A DNA stretch of 64,000 nt from Brachybacterium aquaticum (GTDB lineage: Bacteria > Actinomycetota > Actinomycetes > Actinomycetales > Dermabacteraceae): positions 1,798,001-1,862,000 of the forward strand of contig NZ_JACHLZ010000001.1 of the NCBI RefSeq assembly GCF_014204755.1. Direction: 5' to 3'. Both the position numbers and the translations under genes were made by a program. The notes under the pieces were generated by a model. The model made no database searches. It was not told where the DNA came from and was given only the letters and a program-made list of their open reading frames with translations. The first letter of the stretch is position 1; the number at the start of each line of letters is the position of its first letter. Shown in pieces: positions 42,674 through 51,495 of the stretch.

Positions 42674-43603
42674 TCAGTCCATGTACTCGGCGTAGAGCGG
42701 GGTGGAGAGGTACCGCTCGCCGAAGGACGGGACGATGACGACGATGGTCGTGCCGGCGAACTCCTCGCGGGAGCCCACGCGCGCGGCGGCCTCGATCGCG
42801 GCGCCGGAGGAGATGCCCACCAGCAGGCCCTCGCTGCGGGCGACCTCGCGGGCGCGCGCCATGGCGGTCTCCGCGTCGATGTCCAGGACCTCGTCGTAGA
42901 TCTCCTGGTCCAGGATGGAGGGCACGAAGTTCGCGCCGATGCCCTGGATCTTGTGGGGGCCGGGCTGGCCGCCGTTGAGGATCGCGGACTCGGCCGGCTC
43001 CACGGCGAACACCTTCACGCCCTCCTTGCGCTCCTTGAGCACCTGGCCGACGCCGGTGATGGTGCCGCCGGTGCCGATGCCGGCCACGAGCGCGTCGACG
43101 GCGCCCTCGGTGTCGTCCCAGATCTCCTCCGCGGTGGTGCGGCGGTGGATGTCGACGTTGGCAGGGTTGTCGAACTGGCGCACCTGCACGGCGCCGGTCT
43201 CCTCGGCGATCTCCTTCGCCTTCTCGACCGCGCCCTTCATGCCCTTGGGGGCCTCGGTGAGCACGAGCTCGGCGCCGAAGGCGCGCAGCAGGGCACGCCG
43301 CTCCTTGGACATCGACTCGGGCATCGTGAGGATGACCTTGTAGCCGCGCGAGCTGCCGATCATCGCCAGGGCGATGCCGGTGTTGCCGGAGGTCGCCTCG
43401 ACGATGGTGCCGCCGGGCTGCAGCTGGCCGGACTCCTCGGCCGCGTCGATCATGGCCACGCCGATGCGGTCCTTGACGGAGTTGGCGGGGTTGTAGAACT
43501 CGAGCTTCGCAAGCACGGTGGCCTTGACGTCGTCGCCCAGGCGGTTGAGCTTGACCAGCGGGGTGCGGCCGACCAGCTCGGAGACGTTCTCGTAGACGGG
43601 CAT
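42674..43603 (-). CDS. cysK: Cysteine synthase A (O-acetylserine sulfhydrylase)
   Basis: 309 aa, PLP enzyme making cysteine from O-acetylserine and sulfide. PLP lysine in [11 protein letters not shown], substrate loop EATSGNTGI, phosphate-binding [17 protein letters not shown] four bases before the ATG. Its leader contains GGAGCCGGCTCC and further GGCTCC copies that can form alternative hairpins. Confidence 0.97.
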   Translation of the reverse strand: MPVYENVSELVGRTPLVKLNRLGDDVKATVLAKLEFYNPANSVKDRIGVAMIDAAEESGQLQPGGTIVEATSGNTGIALAMIGSSRGYKVILTMPESMSKERRALLRAFGAELVLTEAPKGMKGAVEKAKEIAEETGAVQVRQFDNPANVDIHRRTTAEEIWDDTEGAVDALVAGIGTGGTITGVGQVLKERKEGVKVFAVEPAESAILNGGQPGPHKIQGIGANFVPSILDQEIYDEVLDIDAETAMARAREVARSEGLLVGISSGAAIEAAARVGSREEFAGTTIVVIVPSFGERYLSTPLYAEYMD

Positions 43604-43661
43604 TTCTCTCCTCCATATCGCGGAGCCCGCGAGGAGCCGGCTCCAAGGTTTGCTTGGACCG

Positions 43662-43667
43662 ATCATA
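43662..43667 (-). promoter_or_regulatory. -10 element (TATGAT) of the cysK-cysE operon
   Basis: TATGAT on the minus strand lies about 60 bases before the cysK ATG. No good -35 is seen. Confidence 0.6.
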
Positions 43668-43721
43668 ACGGTGCAGGCGGAGGCGACGTCCAGGTCGGGA
43701 TCAGGTGGGACGCCCTCCGGC

Positions 43722-44807
43722 TCAGTACACCATCCCCATGAACTCGCGGACCTTCTGCAGGGTCGCATCGGCCTCGGCGTTGGCGCGCTCGTTGCCGGCG
43801 CGGAGGACCTGCATGAGGTAGCCGGGGTCCTTCTCGAGCTCGGCGCGGCGGGCGCGCAGGGGCGCGAGGTGGGCGTTCAGCGCCTCGGCGGTGAAGATCT
43901 TCAGGGTGCCCGCGCCGCGGTCGCCGACCTCCTCGGCGATGTCCTCGGGGGTGCGGCCGGTGGCCTGCGAGGCGATGGTCAGCAGGTTCGAGACCTCGGG
44001 ACGGCCCTCGGGGTCGAAGGTGATCTGCCGGTCCGCGTCGGTCTTGGCCTTCTTGATCTTCTTGAGGGTCTCGGCCTCGTCCATCTTCAGCATGACGGTG
44101 TTGCCGCGGGACTTGCTCATCTTGTGCTCGCCGTCCAGGCCCAGGATCGTCGGGGCCTCGGAGAGCAGCGCGTCGGGCTCGGGGAAGAACTCCACCCCGC
44201 CCGCGTAGCGCTCGTTGAAGCGGCGGGCGATGACTCGGGTCTGCTCGATGTGGGGCAGCTGGTCCTTTCCGACCGGCACGAGGTTGCCGTGGCAGAACAG
44301 GATGTCCGCGGCCTGGTGGACGGGGTAGGTGAGCATGAGCCCGCCCATGGCGGACTTGCCGGCGGCCTGCAGCTCGGCCTTCACCGTGGGGTTGCGCTCG
44401 AGCTCCGGCTGGGTGACCAGCGACAGGAAAGGCAGCAGCAGCTGGTTCAGCGCCGGGACCGCGGAGTGGGTGAAGATCGTGGAGCGCTCGGGGTCGATCC
44501 CGGCGGCGAGGTAGTCGGTGAGCAGCTCGCGCACGGAGCCCTGGATGTCGCCGATCACGTCGCGGTCGGTGATGACCTGGTAGTCCGCGACGATCAGCCA
44601 GGTCTCCACGCCCGCGTCCTGCAGCCGCACGCGGTTGCGCAGGGAACCGAACCAGTGCCCGATGTGGAGGGCGCCGGTGGGGCGGTCCCCGGTGAGCATG
44701 CGCAGGCCGGAGGGATCCTTCTCGATCTTCTCCCAGATCTTCTGGCTGCGCTGGAGGGCGGTGTCGTAGCTGGTGGAGCTGGTGCTGGTGGAGTTCGGTG
44801 CGGTCAC
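43722..44807 (-). CDS. trpS: Tryptophanyl-tRNA synthetase
   Basis: 361 aa from the GTG at 44807 (a GTG directly upstream adds one residue). Class I motifs: [15 protein letters not shown] (HIGH) and [11 protein letters not shown] (KMSKS). TAGCAT (44819-44814) lies six bases before 44807, predicting a leaderless mRNA, and it is located inside the last codons of the LacI-type gene, whose stop overlaps the trpS start. trpS therefore can be transcribed both from its own promoter and by read-through. Confidence 0.96.
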   Translation of the reverse strand: MTAPNSTSTSSTSYDTALQRSQKIWEKIEKDPSGLRMLTGDRPTGALHIGHWFGSLRNRVRLQDAGVETWLIVADYQVITDRDVIGDIQGSVRELLTDYLAAGIDPERSTIFTHSAVPALNQLLLPFLSLVTQPELERNPTVKAELQAAGKSAMGGLMLTYPVHQAADILFCHGNLVPVGKDQLPHIEQTRVIARRFNERYAGGVEFFPEPDALLSEAPTILGLDGEHKMSKSRGNTVMLKMDEAETLKKIKKAKTDADRQITFDPEGRPEVSNLLTIASQATGRTPEDIAEEVGDRGAGTLKIFTAEALNAHLAPLRARRAELEKDPGYLMQVLRAGNERANAEADATLQKVREFMGMVY

Positions 44808-45823
44808 CACTCCATGCTAGCCGCCCCGCCGGGGGCGGCCGCGGTCGAGCCGCGCACCACCAGCTGTGGACGGAAGACCACCTCGGTGCGGGCGGGCCGG
44901 CGGGAGTCCTCACCGCCGCCGAGCGCGTTGCGCACCGCGGCGCGGGCGATGGGGCCGACGGCCTGGCGCACCGTGGTCAGCGGCGGATCGGTGAGCGACG
45001 CCCAGAACACGTCGTCGTAGCCGACCACGGAGACGTCCCGGGGGACGCTGAGGCCCTGGGAACGCACGCCCTCGAGCGCACCGGCCGCCATCACGTCCGA
45101 GCCGCAGATGATCGCGGTCGCGCCCCGCTCGACGAGATCGCGCGCGGCCTCGTAGCCGCCGGCGTAGGAGAAGTCGGTGAAGGCGACCGGCTGCGGCGCG
45201 CCCTCCCAGTCGGCCGTGACGGACTCGAAGACCCGCAGCTTCTCGCGCACCGGCCAGGTGTGCTCGTCGCCGACGGCCAGGCCCAAGCGCTCATGGCCGA
45301 GCTCGCGCAGGTGCCCGAGCACCGAGGTGACGGCGTGCTCGTCGTCGGTGGACAGGAACGCCGCCTCGAGGTCCTCGCGCACGCCGTTGACGAGCACGAG
45401 CGGCACCCCGGCGGCGGTCACCTCGCGGTAGTGGTCCAGCGGGCCGCGCTCCTGGGCGTGATGACCGGAGACGACGATGATCGCCTCCGCGCCGGAGTGC
45501 AGAAAGCGTTGCAAGATCTCGCGCTCCCGCTCGACCGTGCGGGCGCGAAGAGCGACGAGCGTGGAGGCGCCGCGCTCGAAGAGCTCGGCCTCGATCCGCT
45601 CGGCCCAGGCGGTGAAGACCTGGTTGTCCAGATCCGGCACGAGCACACCGACGAGGGGCCCTCCCCCGGACGCCACGGGGCCCACGTCGCGCCCCATCCT
45701 CCGCGCCACCTCGAGCACCGATCTGCGGGTCGCCTCGTTGACGCCGGCGCGGCCGTTGAGCACGCGGGACACGGTCGCCTCGCTGACCCCGGCGCTCCTG
45801 GCGATATCGATGAGTCTGGTCAT
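44804..45823 (-). CDS. LacI-family transcriptional regulator (MalR-like)
   Basis: 339 aa. Helix-turn-helix at the N terminus (TRLIDIARSAGVSEATVSRVLNGRAGV), then a periplasmic-binding-type sensor domain (GVLVPDLDNQVFTAWAERIE to DVSVVGYDDVFWASLTDPPLTTV). Divergent from the maltose-type importer with inverted repeats at the importer promoter, so it probably represses or tunes it in response to a sugar. The start has GGAGGG eight bases upstream and is overlapped by the stop of a seven-codon ORF; that ORF and its ribosome site are a near-copy of lacI's own. Confidence 0.93.
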   Translation of the reverse strand: MTRLIDIARSAGVSEATVSRVLNGRAGVNEATRRSVLEVARRMGRDVGPVASGGGPLVGVLVPDLDNQVFTAWAERIEAELFERGASTLVALRARTVEREREILQRFLHSGAEAIIVVSGHHAQERGPLDHYREVTAAGVPLVLVNGVREDLEAAFLSTDDEHAVTSVLGHLRELGHERLGLAVGDEHTWPVREKLRVFESVTADWEGAPQPVAFTDFSYAGGYEAARDLVERGATAIICGSDVMAAGALEGVRSQGLSVPRDVSVVGYDDVFWASLTDPPLTTVRQAVGPIARAAVRNALGGGEDSRRPARTEVVFRPQLVVRGSTAAAPGGAASMEW

Positions 45824-45857
45824 CTGGTCATCCCTCCGGTCATCGCGGCATCCCTCC
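45818..45857 (-). repeat. 20-bp tandem duplication of ribosome site plus start
   Basis: GGAGGGATGCCGCGATGACC (45857-45838) is followed directly by GGAGGGATGACCAGATGACC (45837-45818), 17 of 20 identical. The second copy is the Shine-Dalgarno and first two codons of the LacI gene. Confidence 0.85.
45820..45843 (-). CDS. Seven-codon ORF overlapping the lacI start
   Basis: Encodes MTGGMTR and ends in TGA overlapping the lacI ATG as ATGA (45823-45820). It has its own GGAGGG eight bases upstream. Created by the 20-bp tandem duplication described next. Confidence 0.45.
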   Translation of the reverse strand: MTGGMTR

Positions 45858-45897
45858 GGCTGGGGCAGCGTCATCGCCGTGACCCGATCGTCACCCT

Positions 45898-45945
45898 GCA
45901 AGTTCTTGCGCATTCTTGCACAGCACCCCCTCCGGGATCTACAGT
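45898..45945 (+). promoter_or_regulatory. Promoter and LacI-type operators of the maltose-type importer
   Basis: -35 TTGCAC (45916-45921), 18-bp spacer, -10 TACAGT (45940-45945), transcribing the binding-protein gene. Upstream and overlapping the -35 are GCAAG-TT-CTTGC (45898-45909), an inverted repeat, and another CTTGC at 45915-45919. TGCAAG..CTTGCA sites of this kind are bound by MalR/LacI-family repressors. The start codon follows after about 55 bases. Confidence 0.7.
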
Positions 45946-46005
45946 GGTGCCAACAGGGCAGCCCCCTGGACCGGTCGAGTACGACCACGATTCAAAGGAG
46001 AAGAC

Positions 46006-47301
46006 GTGCAGATCCGTCGTAAGAGTTTCCTCGCCCTGGGTGGCCTCGCCGCCTCCGTCACCATGCTCGCCGCCTGCGGCGGCGATGACTCCGGCTCCGG
46101 CTCCGGTTCCGCCTCGGGGGGCTCCTCGGACGCCGGCGGCGCCTCGGATGCGGGCGGCGCGCCCGCCGCTCCCTCCGATGCTCAGCTCGTCATCTGGGCC
46201 GACGAGGAGAAGGCCCCGGCGCTGGAGCCCTCCGCGAAGGCGTGGGGAGAGCAGAACGGCATCACCGTGGCCGTGCAGGTCGTCCCCGGCGACGAGCTGC
46301 AGGCCAACTTCATCACCGCCAACCAGGCCGGCAACGGCCCGGACATCACCATGGGCGCGCACGACTGGATCGGCAACCTGGTGCAGAACAGCGCGATCTC
46401 ACCCGTGCAGCTGCCGGCCGACGTCGCCGACACCATCGCCCCGATCGGCATCGAGGCCGTGACCTACGACGGTCAGACCTACGGCGTCCCCTACGCCGTG
46501 GAGACCCTCGCGCTCTACGCGAACAACGCCCTGACCGACGTCCCCGAGCCCTCCTCCCTCGAGGAGCTCATCTCGGCGGCCGAGGCCGGCGGCGCGGAGA
46601 ACGTCCTCTCCCTGCCCATCGGCGAGTCCGGCGACCCGTACCACATGCAGCCCATCTACACCTCCGCGGGCGGCTACCTGTTCGGCAAGGACGCCGAGGG
46701 CAACCTCGACCCGTCCGACCTCGGCGTGGGCAAGGAGGGCTCCCTCGCCGCGGCCGACAAGATCTCCGAGCTCGGCAAGCAGGGCGTGCTGAAGAACTCC
46801 ATCACCGGCGACAACTCCATCTCGCTGTTCGCCGAGGGCAAGTCCGCGTACCTCATCTCCGGCCCGTGGGCCCTGGCCGACGTGCGCAACTCCGGGATCG
46901 ACTTCACCGTCTCCCCGATCCCCGGCTTCGAGGGCATGGAGCCCGCCGCGCCGTTCGCGGGCGTGAACTCCTTCTACGTCGCCTCGAACGCCAAGAACGC
47001 CGGCTTCGCCCAGCAGTTCATGACCGATGCCGCCAATGACCCCGAGGTCGCCCGCGCCATGTACGAGGCCAACCCGCTGCCCCCGGTGAACCTGGCGCTG
47101 CGCGAGGAGATCGCCGCGACCGACGAGCACGTGACCATCTTCGCCGAGGCGGCCGAGGCCGCCGACCCGATGCCCGCGATCCCGGCCATGGCTGCGATCT
47201 GGGGCCCGCTCGGCATCGCCCAGGCCAACATCGTCGGCGGTGCGGACCCGCACCCGACCATGCAGGCCGCCGGCGAGGAGATCGCCACCGCGATCGGCTG
47301 A
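46006..47301 (+). CDS. malE: Maltose/maltodextrin-type sugar-binding lipoprotein
   Basis: 431 aa. Signal peptide with lipobox MLAAC at residues 20-24, then a Gly/Ser-rich tether and a family 1 solute-binding fold (VIWADEEKAPALE, ITMGAHDWIGNLVQ, AFAGVNSFYVAS, MYEANPLPPVN as in maltodextrin-binding proteins). Delivers sugar to the MalF/MalG pair. GTG start at 46006, AAAGGAG five bases upstream. First gene of the importer operon. Maltodextrin is inferred from pattern; other glucosides are possible. Confidence 0.92.
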   Translation: MQIRRKSFLALGGLAASVTMLAACGGDDSGSGSGSASGGSSDAGGASDAGGAPAAPSDAQLVIWADEEKAPALEPSAKAWGEQNGITVAVQVVPGDELQANFITANQAGNGPDITMGAHDWIGNLVQNSAISPVQLPADVADTIAPIGIEAVTYDGQTYGVPYAVETLALYANNALTDVPEPSSLEELISAAEAGGAENVLSLPIGESGDPYHMQPIYTSAGGYLFGKDAEGNLDPSDLGVGKEGSLAAADKISELGKQGVLKNSITGDNSISLFAEGKSAYLISGPWALADVRNSGIDFTVSPIPGFEGMEPAAPFAGVNSFYVASNAKNAGFAQQFMTDAANDPEVARAMYEANPLPPVNLALREEIAATDEHVTIFAEAAEAADPMPAIPAMAAIWGPLGIAQANIVGGADPHPTMQAAGEEIATAIG

Positions 47302-47308
47302 TCCCGGG

Positions 47309-47430
47309 GAGCCGGCCCTCCGCCCGCGCCGCACAGCGGCTTCGACGGCGGGCCGGCTCCGTCCGTTCCCGTCGGCCGGGAGGGTCCCGTCGGCCCGGTC
47401 CTTCTGGCCGCCGGGACCCTCCCGGCCGAC
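47309..47430 (+). terminator. Two strong hairpins between malE and malF
   Basis: Hairpin 1: 10-bp stem (47309-47318 with 47350-47359). Hairpin 2: perfect 18-bp stem (47371-47388 with 47413-47430) with a 24-base loop. Neither has a U-tract. Such structures after binding-protein genes commonly stop part of the transcripts or protect the upstream mRNA, giving more binding protein than permease. Confidence 0.7.
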
Positions 47431-47523
47431 GAGACCCGGCCCGCGCGGCCGCCCCCGTCGGCCGCTCCCCCGGTGCCCCGGCACCGCTAGCTCGACCCTG
47501 ACCCCGAAAGGCATAGTCGCCTC

Positions 47524-49101
47524 ATGACCTCGTCGCATGCGCCCGCGCACCGGGCGCGCTCCACGTCGGTCCCGGCCCTTCTCGTGCGCATCCTGGTGCT
47601 CGGCGCCACCCTCGCCGTCACCGTGTTCATGACCCCGGTGCTGATCGCCCAGCAGTCCTGGATGTGGCTCGCGGTGATGCTGATCGCCGCGATCTCGATC
47701 TTCGTCCTGTACTCCACCAAGCGCTTCGTGCCCGGGAAGTACCTCTTCCCCGGCACCTTCTTCCTGGCGGTCTTCCTGATCCTGCCGATCGCGCTGACGG
47801 TCGGGTACTCCTTCACCAACTACGGCGACGGCACCCGCGGCACGAAGGAGCAGGCAGTCGCCTCGATCGTGGCCAACTCCGTGCAGCAGTCCCCGGACGC
47901 GCCGCGCTACGCGATGACAGTCGCGACCTCCGGCTCCCCCACCGAGGGACCCTTCGAGCTGTACCTCGTCAACCCCGCGGACGGCACCGTCCACCGCGGT
48001 GACGCCGAGACCCCGCTCGAGGAGGTCCCCGCGGACTCCGTGACCGTGGTCGACGGCCGCGTCACCGAGGTCGACGGCCTCGAGGTGCTCGACGCCAACC
48101 AGGTCAACGCCGTCTACAACGAGCTCATGCAGCTCGCCGTGCCGGTGGACGAGACCTCCGCCGTGCGGCCGCTGGGTGTGAACCAGGCCTTCGTCGGCAC
48201 CACGGTGCTGCAGTACGACGAGGCGACCGACACCATCACCGACACCGCCTCGGGCGAGACCTACACCGTCGGCGCCATCGGCGACGAGGAGTACTTCGTG
48301 GACTCCTCGGGCAGCCGCGCCTTCTCGCAGGGCTGGCTGCAGGGCGTGGGCATGTCCAACTACGAGCGCCTGTTCACGAACTCCGCGATCGCGAGCCAGT
48401 TCGGCGCGGCCTTCGCCTGGACCCTCGTGTTCGCCGCCGGGTCGGTGCTGCTGACCTTCGCTCTCGGCTTCGCGCTCGCACTGATCCTCAACGACGCCCG
48501 GCTCAAGGGCCGACGGATCTACCGCTCGGTCCTGATCATGCCCTACGCCATCCCGGGCTTCATCTCCCTGCTGGTCTGGTCGAACTTCTACAACCGCGAC
48601 TTCGGCCTGATCAACGAGATGCTGAACCTGGACCTGAACTGGTTCGGCGATCCCACGCTCGCCAAGGCCGCGGTGCTGCTGACGAACCTGTGGATGGGCT
48701 TCCCCTACATGTTCATCGTCTCCACCGGTGCGCTGCAGGCCATCCCCGACGAGCTGATGGAGGCCTCCCGCATGGACGGCGCCTCCCGCTTCCAGACCAC
48801 GTCGCGGATCGTGCTGCCGCTGCTGCTGGTCGCGGTCGCGCCGCTGCTGGTCTCGTCCTTCGCCTTCAACTTCAACAACTTCAACGCGATCCAGCTGCTC
48901 ACCGAGGGCGGGCCGTTCCCCGACGGCTCCACCCGTGGTGCGACGGACATCCTCATCTCGATGATCTACCGCATCGCCTTCGGCGGCTCCGGGGCCGACT
49001 TCGGCTTCGCCTCGGCCGTCTCCGTGTGCCTGTTCATCCTGACCGGCGTGCTGGCCACCATCCAGTTCCGATTCACCAACGTCCTCGAGGACGTCAACTG
49101 A
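47524..49101 (+). CDS. malF: Maltose-type ABC transporter permease MalF
   Basis: 525 aa. N-terminal transmembrane helices, then a large extracytoplasmic loop (about residues 105-280), as in the P2 domain of enteric MalF, then the permease core with the EAA loop MEASRMDGASRFQTTSRIVLP that contacts the ATPase. CATAGT six bases before the ATG might be a weak internal promoter. Pairs with malG. Confidence 0.93.
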   Translation: MTSSHAPAHRARSTSVPALLVRILVLGATLAVTVFMTPVLIAQQSWMWLAVMLIAAISIFVLYSTKRFVPGKYLFPGTFFLAVFLILPIALTVGYSFTNYGDGTRGTKEQAVASIVANSVQQSPDAPRYAMTVATSGSPTEGPFELYLVNPADGTVHRGDAETPLEEVPADSVTVVDGRVTEVDGLEVLDANQVNAVYNELMQLAVPVDETSAVRPLGVNQAFVGTTVLQYDEATDTITDTASGETYTVGAIGDEEYFVDSSGSRAFSQGWLQGVGMSNYERLFTNSAIASQFGAAFAWTLVFAAGSVLLTFALGFALALILNDARLKGRRIYRSVLIMPYAIPGFISLLVWSNFYNRDFGLINEMLNLDLNWFGDPTLAKAAVLLTNLWMGFPYMFIVSTGALQAIPDELMEASRMDGASRFQTTSRIVLPLLLVAVAPLLVSSFAFNFNNFNAIQLLTEGGPFPDGSTRGATDILISMIYRIAFGGSGADFGFASAVSVCLFILTGVLATIQFRFTNVLEDVN

Positions 49102-49121
49102 GCCCGCGGAAGGGGTCCACC

Positions 49122-50054
49122 ATGAGCACCACCACCTCCACCGGGCCGGTCGCGGGTCCGTCGCAGCCCGCCCCCGCGCAGGCGCCGAAGCACCGCATGC
49201 CCTTCGGGCGCTGGTTCGCCGAGATCGGCTGGCGCCACGTCGTCGGCCTGCTCGCGATCGCCTTCGCGGTCTTCCCGATCCTGTTCGTCATCTCCGCGTC
49301 GGTGAACCCCTCGGGCTCGCTGTCCGCGACGGGCCTGATCCCCACCCAGGGCGTGACCTTCGAGCACTACGCCGCGATGCTCTCCGGCGAGCGCGCGAAC
49401 TTCCTGCGCTGGTATCTCAACACCATCATCGTCTGCGGCGTCGTCGCGGTTGTGCAGGTGTTCCTGTCGCTGCTGGCGGCCTACGCCTTCAGCCGCTTCC
49501 GCTTCCGCGGCCGCCGCGGAGGCATGCTCGCCGTGCTGCTGATCATGATGTTCCCCGCGATCCTGTCGATGATCGCGGTGTACACGATGATCGCGGGCCT
49601 CGGCGAGGTCGTGCCGATGCTGGGCCTGAACACCCTGGCCGGCTACATCGCCGTGCTGCTCGGCGGCGCGCTCGGCCAGGTGTGGCTGATCAAGGGCTTC
49701 TTCGACACGATCCCGAAGTCGCTGGACGAGGCGGCGCTCATCGACGGCGCCTCGCACTGGCAGACCTTCACCCGGATCCTCGTGCCGTCGATGACCCCGA
49801 TCCTCGCCACCACCCTGCTGCTGGCGCTGGTCGGCGCGATGAGCGAGTTCCTCATCGGCTCGATCTTCCTCACCGACGACTCCAAGAAGACCCTCGCCGT
49901 GGGCATGTACGGCATGTTCTCCTCGGACCGCTCGAACAACCTCGGCGTCTTCGCCGCGGGCTCGGTGATGGTCATGCTGCCGGTGATCATCCTGTATCAG
50001 TTCCTGCAGCGGTACATCGTCGGCGGCTCCACCGCCGGCGCCGTCAAGGGCTGA
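49122..50054 (+). CDS. malG: Maltose-type ABC transporter permease MalG
   Basis: 310 aa, six predicted membrane helices, EAA loop DEAALIDGASHWQTFTRILVP. GGAAGGGG is six bases before the ATG. The operon ends here; no ATPase (malK) follows, and many actinobacteria use one shared ATPase (MsiK) for several sugar importers, which I infer applies. Confidence 0.94.
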   Translation: MSTTTSTGPVAGPSQPAPAQAPKHRMPFGRWFAEIGWRHVVGLLAIAFAVFPILFVISASVNPSGSLSATGLIPTQGVTFEHYAAMLSGERANFLRWYLNTIIVCGVVAVVQVFLSLLAAYAFSRFRFRGRRGGMLAVLLIMMFPAILSMIAVYTMIAGLGEVVPMLGLNTLAGYIAVLLGGALGQVWLIKGFFDTIPKSLDEAALIDGASHWQTFTRILVPSMTPILATTLLLALVGAMSEFLIGSIFLTDDSKKTLAVGMYGMFSSDRSNNLGVFAAGSVMVMLPVIILYQFLQRYIVGGSTAGAVKG

Positions 50055-50080
50055 GCCGCAGGCTCCCCGCACGCACGGCT

Positions 50081-50120
50081 CGGGCCCCGACCGTTCCCCA
50101 CCGGGAGCGGTCGGGGCCCG
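50081..50120 (+). terminator. Terminator after malG
   Basis: 17-bp stem (50081-50097 with 50104-50120) with one G-T wobble, 6-base loop. Confidence 0.8.
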
Positions 50121-50214
50121 ACCCGTTCCCGCTGTGGCCCCGGATCGCTGTGAGATGCCCTCCCCCGGAGCGGCGCGCCGGGTCCGCGCCCGCCGCGCCA
50201 TTACCATCGTGGCC

Positions 50215-51471
50215 ATGCCCTCCGCCTCCGCGACCGATCCCGGGTTCGACGTCGTCGTCCTCGGGGCGGGTCTGAACTCCCTGAACCTCACCATCGCCTT
50301 CCACCAGCAGTACGGGATGCGCTGCACCACGGTGGTGCGCATCCCCGTGGCGATGAACGAGCGCACGGTGACCTCGGACCTCATCACCCTCGGGGCCGAC
50401 GCGACCGACGAGGACATGCGCGATGCGCTCATCGACCTCGCCTCCCAGCGCCCCGCCGGCCGGCCCGCCCTGCTGCTGACCAACGCCGACTCCCTCATCG
50501 ACTTCATCGACCGCTTCCGCGGCGACCTCGAGCAGCACTACACCCTCGCCCAGGTCGACGCCGCGCTGCTGTCGCGCCTGGCGGACAAGGCGGAGTTCGC
50601 CGAGATCTGCCAGGAGCTCGGCATCGACACGGTCCCCACCGTGATCGTCGACTTCTCCCGCGCGGGCGAGGCGGGCTGGAACGGCCACGAGGAGCTGCCC
50701 TGGTCCTACCCGGTGGTGGGCAAGGCCGCGAACACCGCCGAGTACCACCACGTCGACTTCCCCGGGAAGAAGAAGGTGTTCTTCCTGGAGACCCCCGCGG
50801 AGCAGCAGGACCTGGTGCGCCGCCTGCGCGAGTCCGGCTTCACCGGCCGATTCCTGTTCCAGGAGCTCATCGAGGGCGACGACACCGCCCAGCGCTCCAT
50901 CACCGCCTACCGCTCCAGCCGCGGGAAGGTGACGCTGCTGTGCGCGGCGCAGGTGCTGCTCGGCGAGCACACGCCCGAGGCGCTGGGCCGCCCGGCCGCG
51001 ATGGTCACCGGCGACTTCCCCACCCTCACCGCCGCCGCGGAGAAGTTCCTGGACGCGGTGGACTACGTGGGCTTCGCGAACTTCGACGTGAAGGTCGACC
51101 CCCGCACCGGCCGGGAGTGCTTCTTCGAGATCAACCCCCGCATCGGCCGCAACAACTACTACGTGACCGCCGCCGGGGAGCCGGTGGCCCGCCACGTCGT
51201 CGAGGACCGCCTGCACGACCGCGACATCGACCAGGTCGTCGTGACCGCCCCGATCCTCTACACGATCCTGCCGCTGCGCCTGGTGCTCTCGTACGTGCGT
51301 GACCCCGCGCTGCGCGCGCACGTGAAGCAGGTCGCCCGCCGCGGCCTGCGCAACCCCTTCCGGTACCGTCCCGAGGGCCTGTGGCTGCGGGCCTACTCGG
51401 TGATCTCCGGAGCGAACTTCGTGCGCAAGTACCGGGCCGTGTACCCGCGCCCCACCGACACCGGGTTCTGA
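50215..51471 (+). CDS. ATP-grasp carboxylate-amine ligase 1 (Asl-like candidate)
   Basis: 418 aa. N-terminal nucleotide-like domain (FDVVVLGAGLNSLNLTIAFH), then an ATP-grasp fold with FQELIEGDDTAQRSITAYR, VTLLCAAQVLLGEHTPEALG and the metal-binding end FFEINPRIGRNNYYVTAAG. This is the arrangement of the group that includes the D-aspartate ligase Aslfm of Enterococcus faecium. A homologous gene follows after 24 bases. TACCAT (50202-50207) seven bases before the ATG suggests a leaderless mRNA. The ATP-grasp fold is clear; the amino-acid substrate is a hypothesis. Confidence 0.85.
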   Translation: MPSASATDPGFDVVVLGAGLNSLNLTIAFHQQYGMRCTTVVRIPVAMNERTVTSDLITLGADATDEDMRDALIDLASQRPAGRPALLLTNADSLIDFIDRFRGDLEQHYTLAQVDAALLSRLADKAEFAEICQELGIDTVPTVIVDFSRAGEAGWNGHEELPWSYPVVGKAANTAEYHHVDFPGKKKVFFLETPAEQQDLVRRLRESGFTGRFLFQELIEGDDTAQRSITAYRSSRGKVTLLCAAQVLLGEHTPEALGRPAAMVTGDFPTLTAAAEKFLDAVDYVGFANFDVKVDPRTGRECFFEINPRIGRNNYYVTAAGEPVARHVVEDRLHDRDIDQVVVTAPILYTILPLRLVLSYVRDPALRAHVKQVARRGLRNPFRYRPEGLWLRAYSVISGANFVRKYRAVYPRPTDTGF

Positions 51472-51495
51472 GCCCGGATCCCGAAAGGACCCCTG

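Noticed and set aside
45506-45518. GCGTTGCAAGATC in the lacI coding region resembling a LacI operator half-site
   Set aside because: Only one half matches and it lies in coding sequence with normal codon use.
47513-47518. Internal leaderless promoter (CATAGT) for malF
   Set aside because: The hexamer lacks the leading T, no -35 is visible, and a GAAAGG site lies slightly upstream; not enough to list as a separate feature.
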